Shown in pieces: positions 28,390 to 39,108 of a stretch of 64,000 nucleotides of DNA. The first letter of the stretch is position 1, and the number at the start of each line of letters is the position of its first letter. The stretch comes from Gammaproteobacteria bacterium. GTDB taxonomy: Bacteria; Pseudomonadota; Gammaproteobacteria; DSM-16500. Position numbers and translations under genes: made by a program. The stretch spans positions 62,001-126,000 of the forward strand of contig JARLJO010000078.1 in assembly GCA_031291175.1 (NCBI GenBank). The letters are read 5' to 3'. Below the pieces are notes generated by a model. The model was not told where the DNA came from and ran no database searches. It saw only the letters and a program-made list of their open reading frames with translations.

Positions 28390-30152
28390 TGAAAATTATT
28401 TTACAAAAGACTTTTGTTAACGTCATTTTCATTGTCGCTTTGTCGCTCATGGTGAGCGGCGGCCTGTATGCGTATCAGCAGATTCAACGCCTGATCAACG
28501 CGAATAATTTGGTAGTGCACACGCACCAGGTTATCGACAAACTTAATTCGACTTTTCTCTACATAATATTAAGTGAGAAGCAGCAGCAACTCTATTTTAA
28601 ATCAAATAATCCGTATTACCTGGCTAACTTTCAACATGCAGTAATAACAACAAAACAAAATATCTCCGATCTTAAAAAACTCACTGAAAACAATCCAGAG
28701 CAAGCACTCAAAGTAGAAGAACTGGACATCCTCACCAAAAATTACCTTATCACTGAGGCAGAAATAACTCAGCTTTTCCATACAGAAGGCAAAGATGCAG
28801 CCATTCAATCCACATTAACAAGCACAAATCAAAATAGTACGGATGAAGTAAAAAATAAAATTCATGCTATAAAAAATAGCGAGTTATCGCTGCTTTATGA
28901 ACGCAATACTCAAGCACTGAAAGGCGCCATGCGAAGCAACGTGACCCTGATTAGCGTGGCTTGCCTGGCCGTAGTTTTGCTTATGTTAAGTTTTGTTTTA
29001 TTGAGACTGCAACTGAAGGAACGCCTGAGAGCTGAACATCGACGCAAAGAAGCGGAAAGCCAATTAAACAGTATTATCCAACTGCAATTGACCAATGAAA
29101 AACTCGCAACAGGGGTAAAAGAATTAGAAAAACGCTATCAGGAAATTTCATTGCTGAACGACATGACAGAGAATCTGCAATCTTGTCTCACGGCAGAAGA
29201 AGCTTATAGTCCAATCAAAAGTTTTTGTCAGCAAGTGCTGCCTTTCTCCAATGGCATTGTGTATTTCATGCATGCTTCCCACACGTATCTTGAGTTAGGG
29301 CTATCTTGGGGCAATACGACTATCAAAGATTTCACTTTCGCGCCGGATGATTGTTGGGCATTACGTCGCAATCAGACTCACATTGTTGAAAACCCGGCAC
29401 TCAGTGTGATCTGTGGGCATGCTGAATCCAGCCAGGGTAAAACGCAAAGCTATGTCTGCATTCCCTTGATGGCGCACAATGAAACATTGGGATTACTCTA
29501 TTTAGAATTATCGGCAGACCAAACAACCCATGCAGATCATGACTTACTGAATGAACATCAACGTTTATTGCTCGTGACAACGGCTGAGCACATCTCTCTT
29601 GCTCTCGCTAATATTCGTTTACGTGAAACCTTACGGTTTCTGTCAGTACGCGACCCTTTAACGGGATTATACAATCGTCGTTATCTGGAAGAGACACTAA
29701 CTCGCGAATTTCAACGTGCTGAACGCAATCGAGTGAATGTGGCCATGGTGATGATTGATGTGGATCATTTCAAACGATTTAATGATACCTATGGACATGA
29801 TGCGGGTGATTATGTTTTAAAAAATATCGCCAAGTTATTTCAGGACTTGACGCGAGGCAGTGATGTCGTTTGCCGATTTGGTGGTGAGGAATTTTTAATT
29901 GTTTTGTATGACACCTCTTATCCTACCGCGATAAAATATGCGGAAAATCTCCGCCGGGCCGTGACGCAAATGGATCTACATTATAATGACAAAACGCTAG
30001 GCGCTATTTCTATCTCGATAGGCTTGTCAGTCTTTCCTGATGACGGCATTAAATCTCAAAGCTTGATTGAGGCGGCCGATCATGCTTTGTATAGAGCAAA
30101 AAAAGAAGGTCGGAATCGTGTAGTGACAGTTAGCGAGGAAAGTTTTAGTTAA
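28386..30152 (+). CDS. Membrane diguanylate cyclase with GAF domain
   Basis: 588 residues: membrane helix at about 10-28, periplasmic helical sensor region to about 180, second helix near 187-207, a coiled linker, a GAF domain at about 265-410 and a GGDEF domain from about 420. The active-site loop reads [12 protein letters not shown] (GGEEF), with [18 protein letters not shown] holding the metal-binding aspartate, so it should make cyclic-di-GMP. No EAL domain follows. No RxxD inhibition site is obvious before GGEEF. It overlaps the slipin stop by four bases, tying c-di-GMP signalling to the NfeD-slipin operon. Confidence 0.93.
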   Translation: MMKIILQKTFVNVIFIVALSLMVSGGLYAYQQIQRLINANNLVVHTHQVIDKLNSTFLYIILSEKQQQLYFKSNNPYYLANFQHAVITTKQNISDLKKLTENNPEQALKVEELDILTKNYLITEAEITQLFHTEGKDAAIQSTLTSTNQNSTDEVKNKIHAIKNSELSLLYERNTQALKGAMRSNVTLISVACLAVVLLMLSFVLLRLQLKERLRAEHRRKEAESQLNSIIQLQLTNEKLATGVKELEKRYQEISLLNDMTENLQSCLTAEEAYSPIKSFCQQVLPFSNGIVYFMHASHTYLELGLSWGNTTIKDFTFAPDDCWALRRNQTHIVENPALSVICGHAESSQGKTQSYVCIPLMAHNETLGLLYLELSADQTTHADHDLLNEHQRLLLVTTAEHISLALANIRLRETLRFLSVRDPLTGLYNRRYLEETLTREFQRAERNRVNVAMVMIDVDHFKRFNDTYGHDAGDYVLKNIAKLFQDLTRGSDVVCRFGGEEFLIVLYDTSYPTAIKYAENLRRAVTQMDLHYNDKTLGAISISIGLSVFPDDGIKSQSLIEAADHALYRAKKEGRNRVVTVSEESFS

Positions 30153-30277
30153 TGGAATGCGTTGCTATTTGTGCAAATATCTCCTCAGCATGAGAAGATG
30201 AGCTAGACTGAGGTACGAAACCCAATATTACCTTATGGCTGTGCGATCTTGGTGCGGCACCGGTGGGCTTTAATGAT

Positions 30278-30312
30278 GTTGGGTTTCGCGAAAAACGCTC
30301 AACCCAACCTAC
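30278..30312. repeat. Single arm of the GTTGGG...CCCAACCTAC repeat
   Basis: gttgggtttcgcgaaaaacg followed by ctcaacccaacctac lies between the convergent diguanylate cyclase and gcvPB genes. It is an imperfect palindrome (ggttgggtt/aacccaacc) and closely matches the arms of the inverted repeat at 46614-46692. This type of palindrome is widespread between genes in many gammaproteobacteria. Confidence 0.7.
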
Positions 30313-30370
30313 ACATCTATATTTACAAAAAGTAACTGCTACCTCTTTTTTTAATTCACCTTCACTTTTG

Positions 30371-31840
30371 TTAAAGTGAATGAGAGCGTTCTGGGTCATA
30401 TACCAAATCCAATTCCCTTGCCGCCTTCACTTCATCCAAACGTCGAACAGGTAAATGGTGAGGAGCATTTTTTAAAAGTTCGGGATTGGCTTTGGCCTCA
30501 TCCAGTACTTTTATCATGGCATCAGCAAAAGCATCCAATGCTTCTTTGCTTTCTGTTTCGGTTGGCTCAATCAGCAAGCATTCCGGTACAAGCAAAGGAA
30601 AATACATGGTTGGCGCATGAAAATCATAATCCAATAATCGCTTTGCAACATCCAAAGCCGATATATGTAATTCTTTGGCTTCTTGCTTTAAGGTAATAAT
30701 AAACTCATGACTGGCTCTACGTGTTGGATAAGCCGGTGTGAATCCTGCGGCCTTAAGTCTGGCCAAAAGATAATTAGCATTCAATGTCGCAAATTCCGCG
30801 ACTCGGTGCATGCCTTCAGCCCCCAACAAGCGTGCGTACATATAAGCACGCAAAATAATACCCGCATTACCCATAAAACTAGAAAGACGACCAATGGTTT
30901 GGGGGCAATCTGCTTCCGTTAACCAGCGGTAAAAATCGCCTGATTTTGCGACAATAGGCATAGGTAAAAACGGCACTAAACGCTCGCTTACCGCAACAGG
31001 CCCACCACCAGGACCGCCGCCACCATGCGGTGTCGCAAATGTTTTATGTAAATTGATGTGCATCACATCAAAACCCATATCGCCCGGACGCACCTTGCCT
31101 AAAATGGCATTTAAATTTGCGCCATCGTAATACAACAAACCACCGGCTTGGTGCACGATTTTTGCGATCTCTTGAATTTTTTGCTCGAACACACCGAGAG
31201 TGGATGGGTTCGTTAACATAATTCCTGCTGTCTGTGGCCCCACGGCGGCGCGCAATGCCTCAATATCCACATTGCCATCTATACCGGTGGGTATTTCTCG
31301 TACTTTATAACCGCATTGCACAGCCGATGCAGGATTAGTGCCATGCGCTGCATCTGGCACAAGAATTTCAGTACGCGCGGTATCACCTCGCGATTCGTGG
31401 TAAGCACGAATCATCGCCACCCCCGCAAACTCACCTTGTGCGCCCGCCATTGGTGTCAGCGATACGCCCTTCATACCAGTAACATTTTTTAATATTTCTT
31501 GCAGCTCATAAGCACAAGCCATAAATCCCTGGCTTTGTGTCTCTAAGGACAAAGGATGATGATTTAAAAAACCCTCCAGAAAAGCCAGCCTGTGCACCCC
31601 GCGTGGATTATATTTCATGGTGCAAGAACCCAACGGATAAAACTGCGTATCAATCGAGAAATTTTTACGGGACAAACGCGTATAGTGTCTGACGACTTGC
31701 AACTCAGACACCTCAGGCAACAAAGGCTCATCTTGTCGTAACAGATGCGCTGGAATATCCAGCTCTGCTGTGATCTCTCGCGGGAGCTGTGCCCGAGCCG
31801 AGCGGCCTTTTTGGGATTGTTCGAAAATCAACATCGTCAT
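30371..31840 (-). CDS. gcvPB: Glycine dehydrogenase (decarboxylating) subunit 2
   Basis: PLP-binding subunit of the two-subunit glycine decarboxylase (P protein), 489 residues. The PLP lysine is in [16 protein letters not shown]. Works with GcvPA, GcvH and GcvT to cleave glycine to CO2, ammonia and a one-carbon unit on tetrahydrofolate. Last gene of gcvT-gcvH-gcvPA-gcvPB, 13 bases after gcvPA, with a good aaggag site. The split P protein is the form also found in Coxiella-like and many other bacteria; E. coli has a fused GcvP. Confidence 0.96.
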   Translation of the reverse strand: MTMLIFEQSQKGRSARAQLPREITAELDIPAHLLRQDEPLLPEVSELQVVRHYTRLSRKNFSIDTQFYPLGSCTMKYNPRGVHRLAFLEGFLNHHPLSLETQSQGFMACAYELQEILKNVTGMKGVSLTPMAGAQGEFAGVAMIRAYHESRGDTARTEILVPDAAHGTNPASAVQCGYKVREIPTGIDGNVDIEALRAAVGPQTAGIMLTNPSTLGVFEQKIQEIAKIVHQAGGLLYYDGANLNAILGKVRPGDMGFDVMHINLHKTFATPHGGGGPGGGPVAVSERLVPFLPMPIVAKSGDFYRWLTEADCPQTIGRLSSFMGNAGIILRAYMYARLLGAEGMHRVAEFATLNANYLLARLKAAGFTPAYPTRRASHEFIITLKQEAKELHISALDVAKRLLDYDFHAPTMYFPLLVPECLLIEPTETESKEALDAFADAMIKVLDEAKANPELLKNAPHHLPVRRLDEVKAARELDLVYDPERSHSL

Positions 31841-31853
31841 CAGACTCCTTTTT

Positions 31854-33257
31854 TCAATCCACTAATGTTTTTTTCTCTAAAGTCACACCAGTATCTGCGA
31901 GCTTTTCTAATACAAATTGCAACTTATCGGCATATTCATCTAAATCAAGAATGGTCTTCGTTTCCGTAACGCAAACTAAAAGACAATCATTCAATTCAAA
32001 ATAGGTAGCGCCCATGGCATAACCGCCTTGAATATTAAATTTGGCCAATTCCACTAAGACTTGATTCACTGGCTGCGGCAAACGCAAAACCATTTCATGA
32101 AAAGCAGCGCCATGAAACACACGCTTCACACCTGGAATGGCTGACAGTTTTTGACTGAGTAAACGCGTATTCTGGTAACTGGCCAATGCGGCTAGACGCA
32201 ATCCTTTAGGACCCAGCAAGCTCATGTGTATGGTGCTGGCAGTCACTAACAAACCCTGATTAGTGCAGATATTAGAAGTCGCTTTGGCACGTCGAATATG
32301 TTGTTCGCGTGCTTGTAGTGTTAACACAAAACCGGGTTTGCCTTCGGCATCCACCGTGCGCCCCACAATACGGCCCGGCAACTGTCTCACAAAATCCATC
32401 TTACAACACAAGAATCCATAATAAGGCCCACCGGATGCCAATGGCACGCCTAATGGCTGACCTTCACCACAAGCAATGTCGGCTCCATCTTGCCCCCATT
32501 GTCCTGGCGCCTTTAAAATGGCCATGGCTAGCGGGTTCACGACAGCAATAGCGAGTGCGTCATGCGCATGGGCCCAGTCTGTTAAAGCATCCACTTCTTC
32601 AATCTGACCAAAAAAGTTAGGTTGTGGAATAACGAATGCCGTGACATTCCCTGAGAAGGCTTCGAGAAAAGAAAGCGATGTCGTACCCGTTTTTGGATCA
32701 TACGGCACTTCAGTCAGTTGAATACCTTGCTGCCCCACAATGGCTTCTACGACTTGACGGTAATGTGGATGAACGGTTGCAGGAATCAATACTTGATGCG
32801 ACTGGTTTTTTCGGTTAGCACGCACTGCCATCAAAATGGCTTCGGCTAAAGCGGATGCACCGTCATATAAAGAAGCGTTGGATACAGCTAACCCCATGAG
32901 ACTGGCCATCATGGTTTGATATTCATACAGAAGCTGCAATGTCCCTTGACTCGCTTCAGCTTGATAAGGCGTGTAAGCCGTCAAAAATTCACCGCGACTA
33001 GCAACTTCCCACACTGCGGCAGGAATATGATGCTCATAAGCACCTGCCCCAATAAAACAAAGCAAATCGCCATCTTGCTTGGCGCGCTCACGCATCAGAC
33101 GCGATAACTCCATCTCGGTTAAACCTGAGGCAGTCGTATCTAAACTCGCATGACGCAAACTTGTGGGAATTTCATCAAATAAATCTTCGACTTTAGCCGC
33201 ACCGATGGTGGCTAACATGGCTTGAATATCTTGATCCGTGTGTGGAATAAATGGCAT
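31854..33257 (-). CDS. gcvPA: Glycine dehydrogenase (decarboxylating) subunit 1
   Basis: Non-PLP-lysine subunit of glycine decarboxylase, 467 residues, typical length. Starts [20 protein letters not shown] and holds the family blocks [31 protein letters not shown] and [15 protein letters not shown]. Forms a heterotetramer with GcvPB, which is encoded just downstream. Confidence 0.96.
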   Translation of the reverse strand: MPFIPHTDQDIQAMLATIGAAKVEDLFDEIPTSLRHASLDTTASGLTEMELSRLMRERAKQDGDLLCFIGAGAYEHHIPAAVWEVASRGEFLTAYTPYQAEASQGTLQLLYEYQTMMASLMGLAVSNASLYDGASALAEAILMAVRANRKNQSHQVLIPATVHPHYRQVVEAIVGQQGIQLTEVPYDPKTGTTSLSFLEAFSGNVTAFVIPQPNFFGQIEEVDALTDWAHAHDALAIAVVNPLAMAILKAPGQWGQDGADIACGEGQPLGVPLASGGPYYGFLCCKMDFVRQLPGRIVGRTVDAEGKPGFVLTLQAREQHIRRAKATSNICTNQGLLVTASTIHMSLLGPKGLRLAALASYQNTRLLSQKLSAIPGVKRVFHGAAFHEMVLRLPQPVNQVLVELAKFNIQGGYAMGATYFELNDCLLVCVTETKTILDLDEYADKLQFVLEKLADTGVTLEKKTLVD

Positions 33258-33306
33258 AAGTCCCTACCTTACAATTCCGCCGCGCAAGAGCGCAGCGGAG
33301 ATTGGT

Positions 33307-33696
33307 TTAATGCGCTTCTGAAGCAACCAATTTGGTGTATTGCTCTGCTGTTAACAACTCTTTGAAATCATTTTCAAACGGACGCAGGCGTAACAACCAA
33401 CCTTTTCCGTAAGGGTCTTCGTTGATTAGCTGCGGATTATCCAACAGTAGCTCATTGATTTCGACGACTTCGCCAGAGATTGGGCAATAGATATCAGCGG
33501 CTGCTTTAACTGACTCAATCACGGCACACTCTTGACCCATCTCAAAACTGAACTCTAATTCAGGCAATTCCACATACACTAAATCGCCCAACATGGTTTG
33601 AGCATGATCCGTGATACCAATAATCACGGTGTCGTCTTCTTCGCGCACCCATTCATGCGTTTTAGAATATTTTAAAGCTTTAGGTACACTACTCAT
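33307..33696 (-). CDS. gcvH: Glycine cleavage system H protein
   Basis: Small lipoyl carrier of 129 residues. The lipoyl lysine is K64 in CAVIESVKAAADIY, and the family start KYSKTHEWVREE is present. Shuttles the aminomethyl group from P protein to T protein. Ribosome site ggag upstream. Twelve bases after gcvT. Confidence 0.97.
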   Translation of the reverse strand: MSSVPKALKYSKTHEWVREEDDTVIIGITDHAQTMLGDLVYVELPELEFSFEMGQECAVIESVKAAADIYCPISGEVVEINELLLDNPQLINEDPYGKGWLLRLRPFENDFKELLTAEQYTKLVASEAH

Positions 33697-33708
33697 TAGA
33701 TGGCTCCA

Positions 33709-34812
33709 TCATATTACTAAATTTTTTTTATTTTCGGCCTGCTTGCCTTGGCGAACAAAAGGCGGTTTGACAACCTGTGCAGGAACCAGCTTTCCTCGCA
33801 TCCCAACCAAACAACTTTCTTTGGTATTGACGGGAACACGCGCAAGGGCAATACCCTTGTTCAATGTAGGTGAAAAACTACCGCTTGTAATTTCGCCTTC
33901 GCCCACACCGTCTACAATCACTTTTTGATGATTGCGTAAAACACCTTGGCCTTCTAAAACTAAACCAACCAGTTTGTACCTCACCCCCGCAAGCTGCTGT
34001 TCTAAAAGCGCGCTGCGGCCGATAAAATCACGATCAGCCGGTTCAAATGCAACAGTCCAGCTCAGATTTGACTCTAGCGGCGTCACTTTTTCATCCATAT
34101 CGGCGCCATACAAATTTAAACCGGCTTCAAGACGCAATGTGTCTCTGGCACCTAATCCGCATGGTTTTATTCCCACGGCAACCAACTGCTGCCAGAACGT
34201 GGACGCTTTGCTGGCGGGCAATATTATCTCAAACCCTTCTTCACCGGTGTAACCCGTGCGCGCAACAAAGTAATCATCTACTGTGACCGCATGAAATGAT
34301 TTTAAATCCAGAATCAATTGTGTTTGGGCAGGCGTAAAAAGAGAAGCGATTTTTTGACGCACACGCGGACCCTGTATGGCCAACATCGCTAAATCAGTAC
34401 GTTCTTTTATGGTTATCTGAAATGCTTTCGCCTGCTTTGCAAGCCACGCTAAATCTTTGTCATGCGTGCCGGAATTTACGACCAGACGATAGAAATCTTC
34501 ACTCAGCTTGTAGACGATCAAATCATCGATAATGCCGCCCTGCTCATTCAACATGCAGGTATAGAGAGCCTTACCTGGCACTAAGCGATCCACATTATTG
34601 GCAAGCAGGTGTTTGAGATAAAGAGAAACATCACGACCCGTAAAATCCACAATCGTCATGTGTGATACATCAAAAAGACCCGCGTCTTGACGAACTTGAT
34701 GATGTTCTTGTAACTGCGAACCATAATGCAAGGGCATGTCCCAGCCAGCAAAGTCGACAATTTTTGCCTCTGCTTGCAAGTGACACTCATAGAGTGGCGT
34801 TCTTTTTCCCAT
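33709..34812 (-). CDS. gcvT: Aminomethyltransferase (glycine cleavage T protein)
   Basis: Transfers the methylene group from the aminomethyl-lipoyl H protein to tetrahydrofolate; 367 residues. Motifs MGKRTPLYECHL, AKIVDFAGWDMPLHYGSQ, the catalytic aspartate in GLFDVSHMTIVDFTG, and FVARTGYTGEEGFEI. First gene of the operon, with aaggga before the ATG. I looked for a glycine riboswitch in the leader (34813-34998, minus strand) and saw none. Confidence 0.97.
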   Translation of the reverse strand: MGKRTPLYECHLQAEAKIVDFAGWDMPLHYGSQLQEHHQVRQDAGLFDVSHMTIVDFTGRDVSLYLKHLLANNVDRLVPGKALYTCMLNEQGGIIDDLIVYKLSEDFYRLVVNSGTHDKDLAWLAKQAKAFQITIKERTDLAMLAIQGPRVRQKIASLFTPAQTQLILDLKSFHAVTVDDYFVARTGYTGEEGFEIILPASKASTFWQQLVAVGIKPCGLGARDTLRLEAGLNLYGADMDEKVTPLESNLSWTVAFEPADRDFIGRSALLEQQLAGVRYKLVGLVLEGQGVLRNHQKVIVDGVGEGEITSGSFSPTLNKGIALARVPVNTKESCLVGMRGKLVPAQVVKPPFVRQGKQAENKKNLVI

Positions 34813-35031
34813 ATAACTCCCTTTATATTAATCCTTGTGCCAACAGAACACAGACGAACAAGTTTGGGAGTATAACGTTTCATGGCATAAAACAGAAGTC
34901 TCAACGGTGATCAAAAGTAGAGCTGGCCCATGAATCATTACCTCAGTTTAGCCTTCTTAAGATTACCTTAAGAATTAGCAGGGTAAGATAAAAAGTTAAT
35001 GCTATTGAATTGCACAAGGAGGCGCATCATT

Positions 35032-37026
35032 ATGCCGTTAGTTACGATACAAAAAGATTCTATCCGCAGCGCTATTGATTACTATTTTCAATTTGACACG
35101 AAAGAAGACTTGCTCGCTGAAATACAAAACATTGAACAGGCTTTTCTCTCCTCCCTTGAAGCAAAGAGCGATTTCGATGACCTGCAAAAACTGGTCGCAA
35201 ATCCACAAGATTTTTTGCAAAGACTGGATGAGCCCAATCCCGATATCACGGTGGGCGATGTCCAAAGTTATATGGTAGAAATTGCCACTGAAGAGCTAGG
35301 CAAAGAGGCGACTAAATATGGCGTGAATAACCTTGCCTGGCACCCTGAAGCGATAATGCAAAGACTCCGTGAGCAACCCAACTTTACGGAAAGCTTCAAA
35401 GCCAAAATACATCAGCATAACAATTTTGAGAATGAATGGACCCTGCCTCCGCTTAAAAATAAAATTTATCATGCAAGGCTTTTCCCGGAAATAGCGGACG
35501 AAATAAGCCAATATGTCTACGCTCATCTCACTATAGATGCCTCCCCTGAACCGATTCAAGACACTTTTCAACTAAAGCGCATTCCTTACTTTGACATATC
35601 AGCAGCTGAGAATAAAACCATTGCCGATGAAGTCAATGCCACCGCCAAACCCGATGCAACTGAAGAAGATAAAAAGAAGGAAATCAATAAAAAAAGAGAC
35701 GCGCTGCTAGATTTAAAAGAATCAAAATTTATTATGGCAACTGTCCGGCTTGCTCCTGCCGTGATTGAGGCCAGAGCCGAACAGTTGATATTGACGCATC
35801 TCAACAAAATGATTACGGACGAACACAATAGAAACAGTAACGAACTGCCAGAACCCTCATTTAGCAGTATAGCGGAAGAGAAAGCAGATTCAGAGCCTCT
35901 CTTATTAGGCGCAAGCCGCATCAGCGAAGAAGCGATACCAGACGACGAAGACATTAAAATAGAAGATGCTGAAGAAGTGGCAGAAGAATACGATGGCCCT
36001 ACATTAATATCCTCTCAACTACCGGCAATCCAGCTCTTGACTAATGCCTATTATTTTAAAGAAATAGAAGCAAAACGCCTGACCGCTGACACGCTGAACG
36101 CGCTCTCTAGAGAAACGGTGGATTTTCTCAATTTGGACGGCACCGTGTCACTGATAAGGACTCCCCGCATCGACCTCTCTCTAGAGGACGCCGCGCAATT
36201 ATCCACTAATGAAAAAAAGCTGACACAAGTATTTCAGTACCACCAAATGCTTATGCAAGACAGGCTGACTATTTTTGACTTAAAAGAAGTGACTGACAGC
36301 CAATATAATATAGTGACGCAACAACCCATCATGCAATTAATTGTTGCGCTGAAAGTCAAGTTTATGCAGGCTAAAATGCTCTCGGCAACAGGCGCCGCCC
36401 TTTTAGCAATGCCCTTTTATCAAAATGCATTACAGAATAATCAAATCGCATTCATCTCTTTCACTTACTTAAGCGATGAGCGTTTAAAAAATCTCATGCA
36501 TCCCGATATCATTCAATTATTCACTCAACAAATTCCATCTCATGGCGCGCTGCGCGTTATTTCTTTAAAATCCTACTTTGGCATGTTAAGACAAGGGAAA
36601 ATAAGCTACGCCACGCTAGCTGGCATTGACGATGAAAGCGGTAACAACCTTAAAATTCCAGGCATGGATATATTAATCGATCAGGGCGTTATGCCTTTAG
36701 AAGAGGCTTTATTGCTCTCACAAAGGGCCTGTATCATTGCCACCAACGCCAAGATGTTCGGCTTGTTACTCGCAGGAAAAGTCACTGTCGCCCAAATAGC
36801 CAATCTTTCAGAAGAAACGGTGCATCAAGTTGAAAAAAATCCTCGTCTTATACTTTTAACCAAAGAGGTGATTGCCAGAAAAATCTGGCAATGGGAACAT
36901 CCGAATAGCAACTATGCTGCCTATCATAATGCTTGCCTCTTTGGAAGGCGGCAGCCGGCAGAGCAAAAAGCTTCCACACAGCCAATACCATACAAACCAA
37001 TACACCCCTCATCCAGACCGCGTTAA
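35032..37026 (+). CDS. Large orphan helical protein, effector-like
   Basis: 664 residues from an ATG with a near-perfect aaggagg nine bases upstream; the frame is open from 34999 but that extension lacks a site. Mostly predicted helical. An acidic, low-complexity stretch (AIPDDEDIKIEDAEEVAEEY) near residues 300-320 divides it into two lobes. The C-terminal lobe has recurring short helical phrases (LTADTLNALSRETVDFL, GKVTVAQIANLSEETVHQVE) suggestive of a repeat solenoid. It ends in a Gln/Pro/Ser-rich basic tail (IPYKPIHPSSRPR). No signal peptide, membrane segment or recognised domain. Terminator-like hairpin follows, so it is monocistronic. Confidence 0.75.
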   Translation: MPLVTIQKDSIRSAIDYYFQFDTKEDLLAEIQNIEQAFLSSLEAKSDFDDLQKLVANPQDFLQRLDEPNPDITVGDVQSYMVEIATEELGKEATKYGVNNLAWHPEAIMQRLREQPNFTESFKAKIHQHNNFENEWTLPPLKNKIYHARLFPEIADEISQYVYAHLTIDASPEPIQDTFQLKRIPYFDISAAENKTIADEVNATAKPDATEEDKKKEINKKRDALLDLKESKFIMATVRLAPAVIEARAEQLILTHLNKMITDEHNRNSNELPEPSFSSIAEEKADSEPLLLGASRISEEAIPDDEDIKIEDAEEVAEEYDGPTLISSQLPAIQLLTNAYYFKEIEAKRLTADTLNALSRETVDFLNLDGTVSLIRTPRIDLSLEDAAQLSTNEKKLTQVFQYHQMLMQDRLTIFDLKEVTDSQYNIVTQQPIMQLIVALKVKFMQAKMLSATGAALLAMPFYQNALQNNQIAFISFTYLSDERLKNLMHPDIIQLFTQQIPSHGALRVISLKSYFGMLRQGKISYATLAGIDDESGNNLKIPGMDILIDQGVMPLEEALLLSQRACIIATNAKMFGLLLAGKVTVAQIANLSEETVHQVEKNPRLILLTKEVIARKIWQWEHPNSNYAAYHNACLFGRRQPAEQKASTQPIPYKPIHPSSRPR

Positions 37027-37036
37027 TAAATAAGCG

Positions 37037-37075
37037 AAAAAGCTCTTCTTTCTTGCAAAAGAAAGAGGAGCTTTT
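37037..37075 (+). terminator. Hairpin after the 664-residue orphan
   Basis: aaaagctcttctttc (37037-37051) pairs with gaaagaggagctttt (37061-37075) with one G-U wobble around a nine-base loop, 10 bases after the stop. The descending arm ends in T's, as in a bidirectional-type intrinsic terminator. Confidence 0.7.
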
Positions 37076-37134
37076 GCCTTAAGAGACCAACCCTGCTACC
37101 ATCTTTTGTTTCAACTTACTTTTTGGTTTTCTAC

Positions 37135-37704
37135 ATGAGTCAAATGACAGAATATCCTAGCTTTGCCGAATTAACCGACGCACTGCAAAAAACTGAGTCA
37201 CCCCTGCATGCACCCGAAGTGCATGGTATTATTTGCGGCATCATTTGCGCCACCTCCGGCAAAATTGACACGCTGTGGGAAAAACTGGTGGTAGGCCCTA
37301 AAAAGAATAAATACACACTGGAACTCTTGCAGCGCCTCTACACACTAACCTATAAAGAAATGAGTGAGTTTTCATTTGAATTCGTCTTGCTATTACCAGA
37401 CGACACAGCCGATATCAATGTTCGCGCTGAAAGCTTAGGGCTATTATGCCAAGGGTTCTTAACAGGACTGCAACAAGCGAAGACATCAATAGCCAATCGC
37501 ATCACTCCCGAAGTCAGCGATGCACTGAATGATCTGACAGAAATTGCGCAAGTCAAATACGATGACCTCACCTCCACCGAAGAAGACGAAACCGCTTATT
37601 TTGAATTAGCAGAATACGTGCGCCTCGTTATCTTGATGATTTATCATGATCTGAAGACGGGTGATCAGGAATCATTATTGGATGATGACAGCTCGCTACA
37701 TTAA
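37135..37704 (+). CDS. ygfB: YgfB/UPF0149-family protein
   Basis: About 189 residues, all-helical UPF0149 family. Recognisable: PSFAELTDALQKTESPLHAPEVHGIICG at the start (HAxExHG type), LCQGFLTGLQQA in the middle and EYVRLVILMIYHDL near the end. In Pseudomonas a YgfB protein dampens ampDh3 expression and beta-lactam resistance; elsewhere the role is unknown. The order ygfB-pepP-ubiH is a conserved gammaproteobacterial operon and is kept here. The ATG at 37135 is preferred over a TTG at 37123. Confidence 0.9.
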   Translation: MSQMTEYPSFAELTDALQKTESPLHAPEVHGIICGIICATSGKIDTLWEKLVVGPKKNKYTLELLQRLYTLTYKEMSEFSFEFVLLLPDDTADINVRAESLGLLCQGFLTGLQQAKTSIANRITPEVSDALNDLTEIAQVKYDDLTSTEEDETAYFELAEYVRLVILMIYHDLKTGDQESLLDDDSSLH

Positions 37705-37788
37705 ACCACTAGTACGCGCTTTTTATAAAACATAACACCTCACTCCCAGAGTAAGGGAAGTTAAATACCGCCATGACAGGAGACAAGC

Positions 37789-39102
37789 ATGATCAAAATG
37801 ACTGAATATGCCAAACGCCGTAGCCAACTCATGCAAAAAATCGGGCCTACCGGTATTGTGATTCTCCCCTCATCGCCCATTGCCCAGCGCAATGGTGATT
37901 ATGACTACCCTTATCGCCAGCAAAGCGATCTTTACTATTTGACCGGCTTTAATGAGGCCGAATCGGTTGCCGTTTTTGCTCCCAAACGTGCTGAAGGTGA
38001 ATTTGTTTTATTTAATCGTCCCAAAGACCGTGAGCGTGAAATTTGGGATGGTATTCGCGCAGGTCAAGCGGGTGCTTGCGAAACTTATGGCGCTGATCAA
38101 GCTTTTCCTATTAGCGATTTAGCAAACAAACTGCCCGAATTACTGGAAGGCCGCACGGAAATTCATTATGCCCTCGGTTTAGACAAAGCGTTCGACAAAG
38201 CGTTAATGAGCGCATTAAACAAATTACGCGGCAAAATTCGCAATGGTCAACAAACACCGCTCTGCTTTAAAGACATCACCGATACCATACATGAGATGCG
38301 CTTAATCAAAAGCATTGGTGAAATCGAACTCATGCGACAAGCCGCACAAATTTCGGCACAAGCGCATGTGCGCGCCATGCAACATTGCAAACCGGGCGTT
38401 AACGAATATCAACTTGAAGCGGAAATCATGTATGAGTTTAATCGTCATGGCGCACGCTTTCCTGCTTATACTTCGATTGTCGGCGGGGGCGCCAACAGTT
38501 GCATTCTGCATTACATCAATAACGATCAACCCATTGTCGCCGGTGATCTGGTGCTCATCGATGCAGGAGCCGAATTCCATAATTACGCGGCTGATATTAC
38601 TCGCACCTTTCCGGCTAATGGGATTTTTTCTGCCGAACAACGAGCGATTTACGAATTAGTGCTAGAAGCGCAACTCGCTGGCATCAAAGCAGCGCACACT
38701 GGCGCTGAGTGGCCAGCCATGCAAGATGCTATCGTGAAAGTAATCACGCAAGGCTTGATAGATCTTGGTATCTTAAAAGGCAACCTCAATGATTTAATCG
38801 AAACCCAAGCTTATTTTCCTTTTTATATGCACAAATCCGGCCACTGGTTAGGTCTGGATGTCCATGATGTAGGCCGCTACAAAATCAATGGCAAATGGCG
38901 CACTTTGCAGCCTGGTATGGTTTTAACCGTAGAGCCCGGCATCTATATTTCAGCTGACACACCGAATGTGGACAAACGCTGGCATAACATTGGCATACGC
39001 ATAGAAGACGACATATTAATAACAACAGAAGGACATGAAGTACTCAGTCATCACGTACCGAAAAGTATTGAAGATATTGAAAACCTCATGGCGAAGTCAT
39101 AA
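37789..39102 (+). CDS. pepP: Xaa-Pro aminopeptidase (aminopeptidase P II)
   Basis: Removes N-terminal residues next to proline; dinuclear Mn enzyme of the pita-bread fold, 437 residues. Metal ligands are visible in LIDAGAEFHNYAADITRTFP, HKSGHWLGLDVHDVG, TVEPGIYI and IRIEDDILIT. Start site agg-aga eight bases before the ATG. Second in ygfB-pepP-ubiH; six bases from ubiH. Confidence 0.96.
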   Translation: MIKMTEYAKRRSQLMQKIGPTGIVILPSSPIAQRNGDYDYPYRQQSDLYYLTGFNEAESVAVFAPKRAEGEFVLFNRPKDREREIWDGIRAGQAGACETYGADQAFPISDLANKLPELLEGRTEIHYALGLDKAFDKALMSALNKLRGKIRNGQQTPLCFKDITDTIHEMRLIKSIGEIELMRQAAQISAQAHVRAMQHCKPGVNEYQLEAEIMYEFNRHGARFPAYTSIVGGGANSCILHYINNDQPIVAGDLVLIDAGAEFHNYAADITRTFPANGIFSAEQRAIYELVLEAQLAGIKAAHTGAEWPAMQDAIVKVITQGLIDLGILKGNLNDLIETQAYFPFYMHKSGHWLGLDVHDVGRYKINGKWRTLQPGMVLTVEPGIYISADTPNVDKRWHNIGIRIEDDILITTEGHEVLSHHVPKSIEDIENLMAKS

Positions 39103-39108
39103 TTTTTT

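Noticed and set aside
33611-33928. 105-codon plus-strand frame across the gcvH-gcvT junction
   Set aside because: Antisense to two conserved genes; composition is that of a shadow frame.
34813-34998. Glycine riboswitch upstream of gcvT
   Set aside because: The leader is short and A+T-rich, and I could not find the conserved tandem aptamer cores. Only a short cttaag-type palindrome is present.
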